Positions 22,177-30,220 are shown, counted from the first letter of the stretch. The stretch: DNA of 64,000 bases from Amycolatopsis sacchari (GCF_900114035.1 NZ_FORP01000006.1:186001-250000), one strand, 5' to 3'. Numbers and translations are program-made. Notes: generated by a model from the letters alone, not told the origin.

Positions 22177-22839
22177 TCAGCCCTGTTTCGGCGCCGGCGA
22201 CGGCGTCGAAGCCTGACCGTTCGTGGCCGGCTTCGGGTCCGCCGGGGTCGGCGTGGCCTTCGGGGGCTCGGTGGCGACCGGCGGCTGCTCCTTGGCGCGC
22301 AGCGCGTAGGCGGCGGCCGCGGCGGCCAGGCCGATGCCCAGCAGCCAGGGCCAGCGGCGGCGCTTGCGCTCACCCTTCGCCGCGGCCTTGGCCTCGGCGA
22401 CCGCGACCTTGAACTCCTTCTTCGCGGACTTGAAGTCGCGCTTGGCCTTGCGCTTGGACTCGCCCGCGGCCTTGGCGGCCTTGATCGCGGCGGCACGCGC
22501 CTTGCGGCCCGGCGCCCGCATCTCGGCCAGCCGGGCGGCGGCCTCCTTGCGCGCCTCGGCGCTCGCCCTGGCCAGCTCCTTGCGGGTCTGGCCCGACTTC
22601 TTGGCCAGCTCCTTGCGCTTCTGCGCGCCGGCCTTGGCGAGCTCCTTGCGTGCCTTGCGGCCCCGCTTGGTGGCCTCCTTGCGGAGTTCCTCGGTGTTCT
22701 CGGCGAGCAGTTGCTCGGCCGCCTGTGCCGCACGGGCCGTCGCTTCCGCGCCCACCTTGCCCGCCTCCACGGCGCGCTCACGCAGGCCCAGCAAGCCGGT
22801 CCGCACCGACTCGCCGACCGAGTCTGCGGCTCGGGTCAT
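22177..22839 (-). CDS. Lys/Ala-rich coiled-coil protein with C-terminal membrane segment
   Basis: About 150 of the 220 residues are repeated Lys/Ala/Glu heptad-like sequence (RKEATKRGRKARKELAKAGA and similar), predicted as long basic helices reminiscent of histone H1-like tails. A membrane segment (WPWLLGIGLAAAAAAYAL) and a Pro/Thr-rich tail follow. Such proteins could link membrane and nucleoid, but the role is unknown and the low complexity limits family calls. The ATG at 22839 is favoured over a GTG 9 nt upstream because GAGGTGAAG precedes it. It lies just upstream of, and divergent from, the cyclophilin gene. Confidence 0.72.
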   Translation of the reverse strand: MTRAADSVGESVRTGLLGLRERAVEAGKVGAEATARAAQAAEQLLAENTEELRKEATKRGRKARKELAKAGAQKRKELAKKSGQTRKELARASAEARKEAAARLAEMRAPGRKARAAAIKAAKAAGESKRKAKRDFKSAKKEFKVAVAEAKAAAKGERKRRRWPWLLGIGLAAAAAAYALRAKEQPPVATEPPKATPTPADPKPATNGQASTPSPAPKQG

Positions 22840-22937
22840 GGCCTTCACCTCGTCAATCGTTGCGTCTTCGGATGTATCCCCGGCATCTATCCTGCCCGTT
22901 TCCGCCGGATCTCGCTGCGGATGGCACGATGAGGCGC

Positions 22938-23483
22938 GTGACTGAGAGCAACGAATCCCCCGTGGGGACGAAGGTGCGCGCCGTGCTGCACACCAACCAC
23001 GGTGACATCCGGCTGAACCTCTTTCCCGATCACGCGCCCAAGACCGTGGCCAACTTCGTGGGCCTGGCCGAAGGGACGAAAGAGTACACCCAGCCGAACG
23101 CCAAGGGTGGCAAGTCGGGGCCGTTCTACGACGGTTCGATCTTCCACCGCGTCATCTCCGGTTTCATGATCCAGGGCGGTGACCCGACGGGCACCGGCCG
23201 CGGCGGTCCCGGCTACCGCTTCGGCGACGAGTTCCACCCGGAGCTGCAGTTCAACCGCCCCTACCTGCTCGCGATGGCGAACGCGGGCCCCGGCACCAAC
23301 GGGTCCCAGTTCTTCATCACGGTGGCGCCCACGACGCACCTGAACTTCAAGCACACCATCTTCGGCGAGGTCGCGGACCAGGACTCGCAGAACGTGGTGG
23401 ACACGATCGCCAACACCGCGACCGGTGTCGCCGACCGCCCGCTCGCCGACGTGGTCATCGAGAAGATCGACATCGAACGCTGA
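22938..23483 (+). CDS. ppiA: Cyclophilin-type peptidyl-prolyl isomerase
   Basis: The 181 residues are a single cyclophilin domain: FYDGSIFHRVISGFMIQGGD contains the catalytic Arg, with GPGTNGSQFFIT and HTIFGEV completing the active site. No signal peptide is seen, so it acts in the cytoplasm. The position between the gyrA region and the PH-domain/crgA pair matches Rv0009 (ppiA) of mycobacteria. The GTG at 22938 is favoured from family alignment; an ATG 9 nt upstream is in frame. Confidence 0.93.
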   Translation: MTESNESPVGTKVRAVLHTNHGDIRLNLFPDHAPKTVANFVGLAEGTKEYTQPNAKGGKSGPFYDGSIFHRVISGFMIQGGDPTGTGRGGPGYRFGDEFHPELQFNRPYLLAMANAGPGTNGSQFFITVAPTTHLNFKHTIFGEVADQDSQNVVDTIANTATGVADRPLADVVIEKIDIER

Positions 23484-23508
23484 ATACGCGGGTAACGTGG
23501 GCGGCATC

Positions 23509-24450
23509 GTGAACGAGCCGATACCGCACACGCCGCCCGCCGCACTGCCCGGCTGCTGGTGGCACCCCAGCCGCCAGACCGGGCTGAGCTGCACCCGCTG
23601 CGGCCGGCCTGCGTGCCCGGACTGCCTCCGCGAGGCAGCCGTCGGTGCCCAGTGCATCGACTGCGTGCAGGCCGGCCGGCGGGAGCACGAGACCTCCCGC
23701 CGGCAGCACCGCGCGCTGGGCCACGGCGCGCGGACGATCGCCGGTGCCCGGGTTTCCTCCCGGCTAGTCGTCACGCCGGTGCTCATCGCGCTGAACGTGC
23801 TGGTCTACGCCATCACGGCGGTCGAGGCGCACGACCCGATGAACAACCGGTTGTCGAGCCTGTTCAACGCCTGGGTGCTGTGGCCGCCGGGAATCGCGGG
23901 CGGCGAGTGGTGGCGCCTGCTCACCGCCGGGTTCCTGCACTACGGGCCCATCCACCTCGTGGTGAACATGTTCTCGCTGTGGATCATCGGCCGGGAGCTG
24001 GAGGTGCTCCTCGGCAAGGTCCGCTACCTCGCGCTGTACGGGCTGTCGCTGCTGGGCGGCAGCGTGCTCGTGTACCTGTTCGGCGCGTTCGACGGGCCGA
24101 CGGCCGGCGCGTCCGGCGCGATCTACGGGCTGCTGGGCGGCATCCTCGTCGCGGTGCTGCGGCTGCGGCTCAACCCCGTGCCCGCGATCGGCACGATCGT
24201 GCTGAACCTGATCATCACGGTGACGCTGCCCAACATCTCGCTGTTCGGGCACCTGGGCGGGCTCGTCGTGGGTGCGCTGGCCACGGCGGCGCTGGTGTAC
24301 GCGCCGGAGAAGAACCGCGTGGCCTGGCAATCGGGTGCGCTGGCCGTGCTGCTGGTGGCGCTGCTGGGGGTCTTCTTCCTGCGTGACGCCCAGCTGGCGA
24401 GCGTCGTGTGCACCGGGTCCGGAGCGGGCCTGCAGTGCTCAGCGCCGTAG
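23509..24450 (+). CDS. Rhomboid intramembrane serine protease with B-box zinc finger
   Basis: The 313 residues begin with a B-box-like zinc finger (CWWHPSRQTGLSCTRCGRPACPDCLRE, several CxxC pairs), then six or seven membrane helices. The rhomboid signature is present: the serine in GASGAIYG and the histidine in GHLGGLVVG form the catalytic dyad, with HLVVNMFSLW in helix 2. It cleaves membrane proteins within the bilayer. It starts at GTG 25 nt after ppiA and may be cotranscribed. The 3' end overlaps the convergent PH-domain gene by 12 nt. Confidence 0.93.
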   Translation: MNEPIPHTPPAALPGCWWHPSRQTGLSCTRCGRPACPDCLREAAVGAQCIDCVQAGRREHETSRRQHRALGHGARTIAGARVSSRLVVTPVLIALNVLVYAITAVEAHDPMNNRLSSLFNAWVLWPPGIAGGEWWRLLTAGFLHYGPIHLVVNMFSLWIIGRELEVLLGKVRYLALYGLSLLGGSVLVYLFGAFDGPTAGASGAIYGLLGGILVAVLRLRLNPVPAIGTIVLNLIITVTLPNISLFGHLGGLVVGALATAALVYAPEKNRVAWQSGALAVLLVALLGVFFLRDAQLASVVCTGSGAGLQCSAP

Positions 24451-24840
24451 GGCACCCAGCACGTCGAGCACGTCCCGGGGGTCGGTGCCCAGCTCCAGCC
24501 AGCCGAACACGAACAACTGCTCGCCGACGGAGATCTCCAGCGTCGTGCTGTCCCTGCCGAGGCGCCGCGTGCTGCGCAGCCTCGTGTGCGTCTCGGGCCA
24601 GCTGAACTCGTGCACGCCGCCGGTGGTCCGGATGCGCACGCCCCTGTCGTCGGCCGCCAGCCGGGGCCGGACGAACAGCCCGTGTGCGGACAACGCGGCG
24701 AGGACGACCGCCGCGACCCCGAACAGCACCGCTCCCATCCGATCGGGGGAGAAGACCGCACCGGCGAGCGCCGCGAGGGCGCCGAGTAGCGCGACCGCCA
24801 CCAGAGCCGGCCGTGGGGCCCAGCTGGAAGGGTTATCCAC
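24439..24840 (-). CDS. PH-domain (YdbS/Rv0010c-like) membrane protein
   Basis: The product of 133 residues has two hydrophobic helices (ALVAVALLGALAALAGAVF and GAVLFGVAAVVLAALSAHGL) and then a small PH-like beta domain (RGVRIRTTGGVHEFSWPETH ... FVFGWLELGTDPRDVLDVL). Position next to crgA matches Rv0010c. The start is uncertain: GTG at 24840 is used here, while a TTG at 24855 also reads in frame; two DnaA boxes overlap this region and no clear ribosome binding site is present, so a leaderless transcript is possible. Confidence 0.82.
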   Translation of the reverse strand: MDNPSSWAPRPALVAVALLGALAALAGAVFSPDRMGAVLFGVAAVVLAALSAHGLFVRPRLAADDRGVRIRTTGGVHEFSWPETHTRLRSTRRLGRDSTTLEISVGEQLFVFGWLELGTDPRDVLDVLGALRR

Positions 24841-24854
24841 AGGAGTTATCCACA
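24833..24854. promoter_or_regulatory. Two perfect DnaA boxes
   Basis: TTATCCACA occurs at 24833-24841 and 24846-24854, same orientation, 13 bp apart, at the start of the PH-domain gene. Both match the DnaA box consensus exactly. Near oriC such pairs may regulate a promoter or titrate DnaA. Confidence 0.7.
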
Positions 24855-24920
24855 ATGGGGATGAGTCACAGTGGTGTAATTCGGTGTCAATAGGCCGAGC
24901 GGGTCAACATCGAAGCCGAC

Positions 24921-25187
24921 CTAGCGCCACCGCATCGTCATCAGCAGCCCGGAGATCATCAGCGCGAAGCCGATCGCGAAGTTCCAGTTGCCGAGGTCGG
25001 CCATGAACCCGATCTTGTCGCCCGCGATGTAGTTGACCACGAGCCAGGCGAGCCCGATGACCATGAGCCCGAACATGACGACCTTGTAGACCGGGTGCGA
25101 CGGTCCCGCGGCACGCACCTTGACCGGGGTACGCCGGTCGGCGGGCGGGGTATACGCCGTCTTCTTGCGGACCTTGGACTTCGGCAT
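24921..25187 (-). CDS. crgA: Cell division protein CrgA
   Basis: The 88 residues start with a basic segment (MPKSKVRKKTAYTPPADRRT), then two membrane helices (VVMFGLMVIGLAWLVVNYIAG and FAIGFALMISGLLMTMRW). This is the typical CrgA plan. CrgA localises to the septum in actinobacteria, interacts with FtsZ-ring and peptidoglycan synthesis proteins and coordinates division. Its place beside the PH-domain gene and upstream of the sortase and pkn operon is conserved. Confidence 0.95.
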   Translation of the reverse strand: MPKSKVRKKTAYTPPADRRTPVKVRAAGPSHPVYKVVMFGLMVIGLAWLVVNYIAGDKIGFMADLGNWNFAIGFALMISGLLMTMRWR

Positions 25188-25294
25188 CGGGACCTCGCGT
25201 ACTCGACAGGAACTCGCCGGTGGCGCGCGGGTTCAGCGCGCAACCACGTCTACCTCCACACGTTAACGTAAGCAGGCAGTGGAGAGGAGCGTGC

Positions 25295-26131
25295 GTGGCG
25301 ATACTGGAAGCGCCGCCGGCCGGATCGTCGCGCGGGCGCGGCGGCCGGGTGGTGCGGACCATCGGCGAACTGCTGATCACGGCCGGTCTGGTCGTGCTGC
25401 TGTTCGTGGTCTACGAGCTCTACGTCACCGACCTCTTCTCCGCGCAGAAGCAGGCCAGCGCGACCGCGGACCTGGACCAGGACTGGGCGCAGGGCCGCGA
25501 GCTGCATTCGGAGCTGATCGACGGCAAGGCGTTCGCGAAGCTGTACATCCCCAGCTTCGGCGCCGACTACCACTTCACGATCCAGGAGGGCACCGACGCC
25601 GCCGCGCTCGAGGTCGGGCCCGGGCACTACAAGGGCACCGCGCTGCCGGGGGAGCCCGGCAACTTCTCGGTCGCGGGGCACCGGGTCGGCAAGGGCGCGC
25701 CGTTCAACGACCTCGACCTGCTCAGCTCGTGCGACGCGATCGTCGTCGAGACCCAGACCGACTTCTTCGTCTACCGCGTGCTGCCGCACAGCGACGAGCT
25801 CGCGAACTGGGCCAACGGCAAGGGGAAGCAGCCGCAGTGCGCGAAGGTCAGCACCCTGCGCACGGACGCGCCCGGCGGCGGTGCCTACGGGCAGACCGTC
25901 GGCCGCGAGGTGGTGAACCCGGACCAGGGCGACGTCGTCGCGCCGGTGCCGCACCAGCCCACCGACGTGCTGCCCGCCGCGCAGCAGGTCGCGCTGCTCA
26001 CCCTGACCACCTGCCACCCGCAGTTCTCGGACAAGCAGCGGCTCATCGTGCACGCCGTGCTGACCAACCAGTTCCCGAAGACACCCGGCGCGACCTACGC
26101 ACAACTGCTCCAGGCGATCGGAGGGGCCTGA
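25295..26131 (+). CDS. Class E sortase
   Basis: The 278 residues have an N-terminal membrane anchor (TIGELLITAGLVVLLFVVYELYV) and a sortase beta-barrel. Catalytic residues are visible: His in VAGHRVGKG, Cys in LTLTTCHPQ and Arg in KQRLIVHA. Class E sortases attach proteins with LAxTG-like motifs to the cell wall in high-GC Gram-positives; no substrate is encoded nearby. The GTG at 25295 has GAGGAG 7 nt upstream. The stop overlaps the next small gene (TGATG). Confidence 0.92.
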   Translation: MAILEAPPAGSSRGRGGRVVRTIGELLITAGLVVLLFVVYELYVTDLFSAQKQASATADLDQDWAQGRELHSELIDGKAFAKLYIPSFGADYHFTIQEGTDAAALEVGPGHYKGTALPGEPGNFSVAGHRVGKGAPFNDLDLLSSCDAIVVETQTDFFVYRVLPHSDELANWANGKGKQPQCAKVSTLRTDAPGGGAYGQTVGREVVNPDQGDVVAPVPHQPTDVLPAAQQVALLTLTTCHPQFSDKQRLIVHAVLTNQFPKTPGATYAQLLQAIGGA

Positions 26132-26292
26132 TGTACTCCTGGATCTGGCGGCACCTGCCGGGACCGGTGGCCGCGAAGCTCGTCCTCGCGGCCATCCTGG
26201 TCCTGGCGGTGGTGGCGCTGCTGCTCTTCGTGGTGTTCCCCTGGCTGGACCCGCTGCTGCCGTTCAACCAGGTTTCCGTCACCGGCGGCTGA
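26131..26292 (+). CDS. Small membrane protein coupled to sortase (53 aa)
   Basis: This 53-residue frame starts at ATG overlapping the sortase stop by one base. It holds one membrane segment (LVLAAILVLAVVALLLFVVFPWLDPLLPF) with an amphipathic start (YSWIWRHLPGP). Short membrane peptides of this kind follow the sortase in other actinobacteria of this synteny block. It may assist membrane placement of the sortase; that is inference. Its end overlaps the convergent fprA by 14 nt. Confidence 0.78.
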   Translation: MYSWIWRHLPGPVAAKLVLAAILVLAVVALLLFVVFPWLDPLLPFNQVSVTGG

Positions 26293-27622
26293 CGCGCACC
26301 ATCTCGTCGCGCTCGACGACCTTCACGCGCTCGCGGCCCTGCGGCTCGCCGAGCGAGCGCTCGTGCGCGTCCAGCTTGCCCCAGCCCTCCCAGGTGGTGA
26401 ACGGGACACCGCGCTCGGTCAGGAAGGCCAGGATCGCGTCCGGGTCGTCGTGCTTCGGGCGGGCCAGCGAGTCCGCGTCCGCGAGCAGGTTCGCGATCGT
26501 CTCGGCCGCGTCGCCCTTGGTGTGCCCGATCAGGCCCACCGGGCCGCGCTTGATCCAGCCCGTGACGTACACGCCGGGCACCTGGTTCTCGTCCATGTCC
26601 AGCACGCGGCCGCCCTTGTTGGGCACGGTGCCGGTGCCGTGGTCGAACGGGACCTCCGTCAGCGGTGAGGACAGGTAGCCGACGGCGCGGTAGACCGCCT
26701 GCACGTCCCAGTCGTGGAACTCGCCGGTGCCGCGGACGTTGCCGTCGCCGGTCAGCTCGGTGCGCTCCGTGCGGAGGCCGGTGACCCGGTCCTCGCCGAG
26801 GATCTCCGTCGGCGAGTGGAAGAAGTGCAGGTGCAGCCGCTTCGGCCGGTCGCCCTGGTCGCGGATCGCCCACTCCTGCAGCGTCTTCACGACCATGTCG
26901 ACCTGCTTCGAGGACCGGATCGCGGCCATCGAACCCTCGTCGAACTCGATGTCCTCCGGGTACACGATGACCTCGACGTTCGGCGAGTGGTCCAGCTCCC
27001 GCAGCTCCAGCGGGGTGAACTTGGCCTGCGCGGGACCGCGGCGGCCGAACACGTGCACGTCGGTCACCGGGCTGGCCTTGAGGCCCTCGTAGACGTTCGG
27101 CGGGATGTCGGTGGACAGCAGCTCGTCGGCGGTCTTCGCGAGGATGCGGGCGACGTCGAGCGCCACGTTGCCGACGCCCAGCACGGCGACGCTGGTGGCC
27201 TCCAGCGGCCAGGTGCGCGGCACGTCGGGGTGCCCGTCGTACCAGGAGACGAAGTCGGCGGCGCCGAAGCTGCCGGGCAGGTCGATGCCCGGGATCTCGA
27301 GCGGGCGGTCGCTCATCGCGCCGGTCGCGAAGATGACGGCGTCGTAGTACTCGCGCAGGTCGTCGAGCTTGATGTCGGTGCCGTAGTCGATGTTGCCGAG
27401 CAGGCGGATCCCCGGCCGGTCCAGCACCTTGTGCAGCGCGGTCACGATGCCCTTGATGCGCGGGTGGTCGGGCGCCACGCCGTAGCGGATCAGGCCGAAC
27501 GGTGCCGGCATGCGTTCGAAGAGATCGACGCTGACCTCGGCTTCGGACTTGTCGAGGATGTCGGCGGCGTAGATGCCGGCCGGACCGGCGCCCACGATCG
27601 CAACACGAAGAGTTCGGCTCAC
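26279..27622 (-). CDS. fprA: Ferredoxin/flavodoxin-NADP reductase (FprA-like)
   Basis: The 447-residue protein resembles adrenodoxin reductase and mycobacterial FprA. An N-terminal FAD-binding GAGPAG (in VAIVGAGPAGIYAADIL), the conserved PAPFGLIRYGVAPDHP, a second nucleotide site GVGNVALDVARIL for NADP(H), and GWIKRGPVGLIGHTKGDA near the FAD flavin end are all present. It moves electrons between NADPH and ferredoxin. The GTG start (MSRTLRVAIV) is set by family alignment. A partial DtxR-type box lies 16 nt upstream of the start. Confidence 0.92.
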   Translation of the reverse strand: MSRTLRVAIVGAGPAGIYAADILDKSEAEVSVDLFERMPAPFGLIRYGVAPDHPRIKGIVTALHKVLDRPGIRLLGNIDYGTDIKLDDLREYYDAVIFATGAMSDRPLEIPGIDLPGSFGAADFVSWYDGHPDVPRTWPLEATSVAVLGVGNVALDVARILAKTADELLSTDIPPNVYEGLKASPVTDVHVFGRRGPAQAKFTPLELRELDHSPNVEVIVYPEDIEFDEGSMAAIRSSKQVDMVVKTLQEWAIRDQGDRPKRLHLHFFHSPTEILGEDRVTGLRTERTELTGDGNVRGTGEFHDWDVQAVYRAVGYLSSPLTEVPFDHGTGTVPNKGGRVLDMDENQVPGVYVTGWIKRGPVGLIGHTKGDAAETIANLLADADSLARPKHDDPDAILAFLTERGVPFTTWEGWGKLDAHERSLGEPQGRERVKVVERDEMVRVSRR

Positions 27623-27637
27623 CGTTCCACGGTAAAG

Positions 27638-27656
27638 TGAGGTGACCCTAACTATC
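27638..27656 (-). promoter_or_regulatory. Possible DtxR/IdeR-type iron box before fprA
   Basis: TGAGGTGACCCTAACTATC matches the IdeR consensus TTAGGTTAGSCTAACCTAA at 12 of 19 positions, mostly in the first 15. It is close to the fprA start. The right half is poor, so regulation by iron is only a suggestion. Confidence 0.25.
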
Positions 27657-27706
27657 ACTGTGATATGGCGTACGGTCCACGCTCTGGAATCGGTACGCTG
27701 GGTCTC

Positions 27707-28348
27707 ATGCGTGTCCTCGTCGTCGACAACTACGACAGCTTCGTCTACAACCTGGTGCAGTACCTGGCGCAGCTCGGCGCCGACTGCACGGTGTGGCGCA
27801 ACGACGTCGTGGACACCGAGCGCCTCGGCGAGTTCGACGGCGTGCTGGTCTCGCCGGGCCCCGGCACGCCGGAACGCGCGGGGCAGAGCATCGAGGTCGT
27901 GCGCCGGTGCGCGGAGCAGCGCACCCCGCTGCTGGGCGTCTGCCTCGGCCACCAGGCGATCGGCGTCGCGTGGGGTGCCACGGTCGACCGGGCGCCCGAG
28001 CTGCTGCACGGCAAGACGAGCCAGGTGCACCACGAGGGGACGGGTGTCCTGGCCGGGCTGCCGGACCCGTTCACCGCGACCCGCTACCACTCGCTGACCG
28101 TGCTCCCGGAGACCATCCCGGCCGAGTTCGAGGTCACCGCCCGCACGGAGTCGGGTGTGGTGATGGGCATGCGGCACCGCGAGCTGCCGGTCGAAGGCGT
28201 GCAGTTCCACCCGGAGTCGGTGCTGACGCAGCGCGGGCACCGGATGCTCGCGAACTGGATGGCCGCCGCGGGCCACCCGGTTCCCGACGCGACGGTGGAT
28301 TCGCTCGTGCGCGAGGTCGAGGCGTTGCAGAAGGCCGCGGTGGCGTGA
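27707..28348 (+). CDS. pabA: Aminodeoxychorismate/anthranilate synthase glutaminase subunit
   Basis: The 213 residues are a class I glutamine amidotransferase: PGPGTPERAG oxyanion loop, catalytic Cys in LLGVCLGHQAIG, and the His/Glu pair in GVQFHPESVLT. It supplies ammonia to a chorismate-using partner, giving aminodeoxychorismate (folate) or anthranilate (Trp). The gene is at the position of Rv0013 (trpG/pabA) next to pknB; no component I gene is adjacent, which fits an amphibolic role. The ATG at 27707 is set by the conserved MRVLVVDNYDSF start. Confidence 0.92.
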   Translation: MRVLVVDNYDSFVYNLVQYLAQLGADCTVWRNDVVDTERLGEFDGVLVSPGPGTPERAGQSIEVVRRCAEQRTPLLGVCLGHQAIGVAWGATVDRAPELLHGKTSQVHHEGTGVLAGLPDPFTATRYHSLTVLPETIPAEFEVTARTESGVVMGMRHRELPVEGVQFHPESVLTQRGHRMLANWMAAAGHPVPDATVDSLVREVEALQKAAVA

Positions 28349-29085
28349 CGCTGGTCCGGCTCGACCGGGTCGGCAAGAGCTACGGCCGCGGCCGTCCCGT
28401 GCTGTCCGGGGTGGACCTGGAGGTGCGCGGCGGTCAGGTGACCGGGCTGGTCGGGACGAACGGTTCCGGCAAGTCCACGCTGCTGCGCATCCTCGCGCGG
28501 ATTTCCGAACCGACTTCCGGCAGCGTCGTCGGCACCCCTTCGACGGGCTACGTGCCGGACCGCTTTCCCGCGTCCACGCGGATGAGTGCGGTGGCGTACC
28601 TGCGGCACCTCGGGCGGATCTCTGGGGTGCCCGGCGCCGGGCAGCGGGCCGAGGCTTTGCTGGAGCGGCTCGCGCTGGAGGGTGGCCCTGGCGCGCCGAT
28701 CCGCCGGTTGTCGAAGGGCAACGCGCAGAAGGTGGGCCTGGCGCAGGCGCTGCTGGCGGAGCCGGAGCTGCTGGTGCTGGACGAACCGTGGTCGGGCCTG
28801 GACCCGGCGGCGCACGGCGTGCTGGGCGAACTGATCGCGGAGGCACGGGACCGCGGCGCCGGCGTGGTGTTCACGGCGCACGACGAGCGCGTCGCACGGG
28901 TCCACGCCGGCCAGGTCTTCCGGTTGGCCGACGGCGTGCTGAGGGAGGCGGCCGATTCGGTCGCGCGGGTCGTGCTCTGCCGGGACGGTGACCGGAAGGA
29001 GCTGGCGGTGCCCTCCGAACAGGTCGACGAGGTGCTGCTGGACGCGTTGCGGAGCGGTTGGTCGGTGCGGGAGGTCCGGCGGTGA
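28345..29085 (+). CDS. ABC transporter ATP-binding protein
   Basis: The 246-residue ATPase shows Walker A GTNGSGKST (about 37-45), a degenerate signature LSKGNAQKVGLAQAL, Walker B LLVLDEPWSG and the switch His in FTAHDE. Starting with GTG, it overlaps the glutaminase stop (GTGA) and its own stop overlaps the next gene, so all three are coupled. The partner is the membrane protein at 29082, an ABC-2-type exporter. The substrate is unknown. This pair is not part of the mycobacterial version of this gene block. Confidence 0.9.
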   Translation: MTLVRLDRVGKSYGRGRPVLSGVDLEVRGGQVTGLVGTNGSGKSTLLRILARISEPTSGSVVGTPSTGYVPDRFPASTRMSAVAYLRHLGRISGVPGAGQRAEALLERLALEGGPGAPIRRLSKGNAQKVGLAQALLAEPELLVLDEPWSGLDPAAHGVLGELIAEARDRGAGVVFTAHDERVARVHAGQVFRLADGVLREAADSVARVVLCRDGDRKELAVPSEQVDEVLLDALRSGWSVREVRR

Positions 29086-29717
29086 TCCGGTACCAGCTGG
29101 CCCTGCTCGGGCACTCGCAACGCTGGCTGCCGCCGTCACTGCTGTTCGCGCTGCTGCTGGGCGTCGTGTACGCGGACCCGGGCACGCCGGTGCTGCCGGA
29201 GTTCGCGTTGAGCGCCGGTGGGCTCGCGGTGATCACCTGCTGGCTGACGATCGCACTGGTCGACGCCGAGGACCCGGTCCAGCGGCTGATCACGCGCGTC
29301 CACGCCCGCCGGCTGTCGACCGTGCTCGGCGGCGTGGTGGGCGCGGTGCTGGTCTGCGGGGCGCTGCTCACGGTCGCGCCGCTCGTGTGGTCGTCGGTGG
29401 TGCACGGCGGGAACCCGCCCGGCACCCTCGGTCTGGGGATCCTCGCGCACCTCTCCGCCACGGCGACGGGCATCGCGGTCGGCCTGCCGTGCTCGCGGCT
29501 GCTGTTGCCGCGGATCGGTTACACGGTGCTGACCGCCCCGGTGGTGCTCGCGGTGGTGCTGCTGATCCGGCAGGTCCCGCTGCTCAACCCGATGCTGCGA
29601 GCCCTGGCGGCGGAGGCTCCCGCCACGGGACCGTTGGTGCTCGGCGCGGTGACGTCGGTGGGGTTACTGGTGGTGAGTGGTGTCGCGGTCGGGGCCGTCG
29701 TCCAGCGCCGGAGTTGA
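29082..29717 (+). CDS. ABC transporter membrane protein
   Basis: The 211 residues have about six hydrophobic helices (for example GGLAVITCWLTIALV, VLGGVVGAVLVCGALLTVAPLVW, VLTAPVVLAVVLLI, LVLGAVTSVGLLVVSGVAVG). With the adjacent ATPase it would form an exporter. No conserved family motif was recognised. The GTG start overlaps the ATPase stop (GTGA). Its 3' end overlaps the HEPN remnant on the other strand by 54 nt. Confidence 0.82.
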   Translation: MIRYQLALLGHSQRWLPPSLLFALLLGVVYADPGTPVLPEFALSAGGLAVITCWLTIALVDAEDPVQRLITRVHARRLSTVLGGVVGAVLVCGALLTVAPLVWSSVVHGGNPPGTLGLGILAHLSATATGIAVGLPCSRLLLPRIGYTVLTAPVVLAVVLLIRQVPLLNPMLRALAAEAPATGPLVLGAVTSVGLLVVSGVAVGAVVQRRS

Positions 29718-29792
29718 GTCGGCGAGGACGTGCTCTGCCGTCGCGGCGGCCTCGATGATGTCCCGCAGGCGTTCGGGCGTCTCCCGCTTCAC
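29664..29792 (-). pseudogene. Truncated HEPN toxin (HepT-like) remnant
   Basis: A 42-codon frame starts at GTG (29792) overlapping the MNT stop by GTGA. Residues 1-24 (MKRETPERLRDIIEAAATAE...) match the N-terminal helix of HEPN toxins, whose full length is about 110-120. From about residue 25 the frame enters DNA antisense to the exporter 3' end (ALDDGPDRDTTHHQ), and the catalytic RX4-6H motif is missing. The toxin has been cut off, most likely by a deletion or insertion joining it to the exporter gene. Confidence 0.75.
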
Positions 29793-30112
29793 ACGGGGAC
29801 CGCTTCTGCCAGCACCCGGTCCCGGATCCGGGCCTTGAGGCCGTTCGGCGTCGCTACCTGGGTGAAGACGTTCAACAGCTCCTCCACGTCCAGTGCGAAG
29901 CCGGACATGGCGAAGTAGCCGCGGCCGGGCTCCATTTCCACCAGCAGGTCCAGGTCGCTGTCGTCGTCGGCTTCGTCTCTTGCCACCGAGCCGAACACGC
30001 GGACGTTCCGCACCCCGTACTTCTCGGCGATGCGGTAGATCTCCTCGCGGTGGGCACGCACCTCCGCCAGCGTCACCCGGCGGTGCGGGGCGTCGACGAC
30101 TGCTCCGGCCAT
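29789..30112 (-). CDS. MNT-type nucleotidyltransferase antitoxin
   Basis: The 107-residue protein holds the minimal nucleotidyltransferase signature FGSVARDEADDDSDLDLLVE (GS, then DxD) with all key residues. MNT proteins pair with HEPN toxins in type VII toxin-antitoxin systems, where the MNT protein inactivates the HEPN RNase by adding nucleotides to a tyrosine. The partner gene directly downstream is reduced to a stub, so the antitoxin now looks orphaned. The ATG at 30112 is used. Confidence 0.88.
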   Translation of the reverse strand: MAGAVVDAPHRRVTLAEVRAHREEIYRIAEKYGVRNVRVFGSVARDEADDDSDLDLLVEMEPGRGYFAMSGFALDVEELLNVFTQVATPNGLKARIRDRVLAEAVPV

Positions 30113-30187
30113 GACGCCAGTATCGCAGTCCCGCCACCGGCCCCGCCACGGCGAACGCGGTGGGCCGCGACGTGCCCCGGACAGCAG

Positions 30188-30220
30188 TGAGGCCAGGTCC
30201 CGCGCGGGGACCTGGCCTCA
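30188..30220 (-). terminator. Terminator of the pkn operon
   Basis: TGAGGCCAGGTCCC (30188-30201) and GGGACCTGGCCTCA (30207-30220) form a perfect 14-bp stem with a 5-nt loop, 18 nt downstream of the pknB stop on the minus strand. It ends the kinase/cell-wall operon. Confidence 0.82.

Noticed and set aside
25260-25269. Palindrome ACGTTAACGT before the sortase gene as an operator
   Set aside because: Only 10 bp, no adjacent regulator, and it may simply be part of the promoter's AT-rich segment.
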